The notes under the pieces were generated by a model that had not been told where the DNA came from, did not search any database, and was given only the letters and a program-made list of their open reading frames with translations. The position numbers were made by a program, and so were the translations under genes. Below are positions 4,426 to 6,095 of a stretch of DNA of 6,095 nt, piece by piece; the first letter of the stretch is position 1, and every line of letters begins with the position of its first letter. Location of the stretch: NCBI GenBank assembly GCA_023423405.1, contig JAFAFR010000097.1, positions 1 to 6,095 of the forward strand, in the 5' to 3' direction. The DNA is from Bacteroidota bacterium. GTDB taxonomy: Bacteria; Bacteroidota; Bacteroidia; Chitinophagales; Chitinophagaceae.

Positions 4426-6095
4426 TTCAGAATATTACCTTCAGATTCTTCAGAAGTTTTCCTTGATCACCATTGGTGAAAACAAAGTACCGAATTTTGC
4501 CTGGAAAGATCAGCAAAGTACCAAGCTTTCTGAATCAGAATTCATCAAAAGATTAAACTATGAAGGTGGAATCATAACAAAAAGAGGTTATGAAATACCA
4601 GGTACAAAAGGAGTTGGTATTGCTACCGGATACGATGGTTTGGAATGAATTGATATTGATACAAAAGTATTCTTTGAAGATCCAATTCAGAAGGATAAAT
4701 CTTTGGATCAGCAGACCGAAGAAAAGGATAAGTTTATTCAGGAATACTTTCAAACTTTAAGAGATCATATTGAAGATTTTGATCAGAAGGTGGTGATGTA
4801 TCAAACAAGATCAGGTGGATATCATATCCTTTACAAAGCCAAAAACCTTCAAGGAAACCGAAAACTTGCCAAGCTTAAAGGATATACAGAAGCAGTACTT
4901 GAAACAAGATCAAATGGTGGATATATCTTCATTTATAAAGATAATCAGGTATCAGAAAGATCTTACTTTGATATTGGATTTATCACCGATGAAGAAAGAG
5001 ATATCATAATTCAGGTTTCACAGATGTACGATTACAAAGATCCTTTGGCAGTCGTACCGGCAATGAAGAAGAATAAGAAAAATAATCAGAATGTGAATCA
5101 TTCAGAAAAGAATTATGCCTGGAGTGATTACAATGATAAGACTGAAGTTTGGGATCTGATCAGAGATGAATTTCACATTATTCAGAATCGGCCTGATATG
5201 GTGGTGGTAAGAAGGAATGGTTCAAAGGCACAATGGAGTGGATACATTTACAAGGATTCAGGATGCCTTTTTTTATTCAGTACCGGTACAAGATATCCTT
5301 CTGAAACCTTACTTTCACCATATCACATATTAGCATATCAGAAGTACAATGGCGATCTTCAGGAAACTGCAAGAAAGCTTTATTTTGAAGGCTATGGTGA
5401 TAGATTAGAATCAGATGAAGATAAACCACAAAAGAAGCAGTACAAAAGGAAATACTTCTTTTCTGAAAACATATTCAAGAAAACTTTATCAGGATACCAG
5501 GAAAATCATTTCATCAAATATTTGAAAGAATTGGATCTTCCTGAAGAATCAATCAATAAAAGCATAGAAGATTACTATTTAGGTACAATTACTAAAAGTG
5601 AGTTAGCCGGATCAGTTACCTTTCCTTTGATTGATGAATTTGGAAGGATTAATGGCGTTTTGGTAAGTTGTGAAGCAGAATACCTTTGGCTTCATTCAAT
5701 CCTTCAGGAACGTTATCAGAAAGATTCACTTCCAGAATGGCTTAAGGTATATCTTAAGAATGAATCCTTCAATAATTGCCTTTTCGGAATCCATTTGATG
5801 AAGCAGTATTCAGGTGCAAAGATAGTTGTAGTTGAAAGGCCTGAAGAAGCGATTTTAGGCAGTATTCTAAAGCCTGAAAGCCTTTGGTTAGCGAGTGGAA
5901 ATATTGCCGAAATTCAGCCTGAAAACTTCCGAAAACTGAAGAATAAAGATGTGATATATCTTGTTGAATCAGACAATGATCTTATCCAATTACAGAACAT
6001 TCTTTTAGAAACGGAAATACAAGAATCAATTAAAGTAAAGATTCACCAGGTATCAGGAATCCTGGATTATCTTCAAGAAGAATCAGTACTACCAC
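4409..6095 (+). pseudogene. Prim-pol DNA primase with DUF6371-like C-terminus, interrupted by in-frame TGA, right end cut off
   Basis: One frame stays open from 4409 to the window edge (562 codons) except for TGA at 4646-4648 (codon 80). It encodes a bifunctional primase/polymerase of the archaeo-eukaryotic type that would make primers for element replication. Codons 10-79 are the domain start (ITIGENKVP, then GVGIATGYDGLE). After the TGA come motif I IDID (Asp82, Asp84), motif II SGGYHILY (135-142, His139) and motif III ETRSNGGY (165-172, Glu165). Codons about 236-332 are the usual accessory region of such primases (YAWSDYNDKTEVW to FEGYGD). Codons about 360 onward resemble the Toprim-like DUF6371 domain, with VVVERPEEAI (Glu476) and ESDND (520-524) weaker than consensus. 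Homologues tend to have Cys or another residue where the TGA stands. The 79-aa product alone lacks every catalytic residue, and restart at the ATG at 4796 would lose motif I. It is a pseudogene, a sequence error or, unlikely, recoding. Confidence 0.75.

Noticed and set aside
4553..4753. Minus-strand open frame of 66 codons over the primase TGA
   Set aside because: It is antisense to the continuous primase frame and rich in Phe, Leu and Ile.
4815..5009. Plus-strand open frame of 64 codons
   Set aside because: It is in another frame than the primase, whose motif II and III residues are encoded across the same bases.
4409..6095. Alternative genetic code with TGA as a sense codon
   Set aside because: TGA ends the DUF3987 gene where the primase overlap expects a stop, Trp is always TGG, and no other TGA interrupts a frame in the window.

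Overview
The window looks like one end of an integrated mobile element in a member of the Bacteroidota, most likely a flavobacterium of the Chryseobacterium kind. The DNA is AT-rich, start codons mostly lack a Shine-Dalgarno sequence, most genes end in TAA, and several sites match the Bacteroidota promoter -7 box TAnnTTTG. The protein families (Arm-domain tyrosine recombinase, small HTH_17 protein, DUF3987 protein, prim-pol primase with a DUF6371-like end) are typical of Bacteroidota islands. The genus is an inference.

Layout. Positions 1-71 look like host chromosome ending in a strong bidirectional terminator hairpin. Next to it, 72-89 read on the minus strand resembles the 3' end of a tRNA gene, which suggests that the element starts here at an attachment site. 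Positions 90-266 hold a -7 box and several AGTACAA repeats in front of the integrase gene (267-1616). Positions 1617-1810 hold no gene but an iteron-like array of TGACAAGT repeats built as a diverged tandem duplication of about 84 bp. A 255-aa protein that I do not recognise follows (1811-2578). Positions 2579-2819 hold no protein gene. They carry a complete minus-strand transcription unit (promoter, about 90 nt, intrinsic terminator), which I propose as a small RNA antisense to the leader of the next operon.

That operon is compact: a 79-aa HTH protein (2820-3059), a DUF3987 P-loop protein (3064-4425, 4 bp later), and a prim-pol primase (from 4409, overlapping by 17 bp and running off the right edge). 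The primase frame is open to the window end except for one TGA at 4646-4648, directly in front of the catalytic IDID motif. As read, the primase is broken, unless the TGA is a sequence error or is read through.

Together the genes suggest an integration/excision module (integrase, HTH protein) followed by a replication module (DUF3987 protein plus primase), with iterons as a possible origin and a small RNA as a possible control element. This resembles phage satellites of the PICI type or integrative mobilizable elements. No structural, mobilization or cargo gene is visible, so the type of element cannot be settled here.
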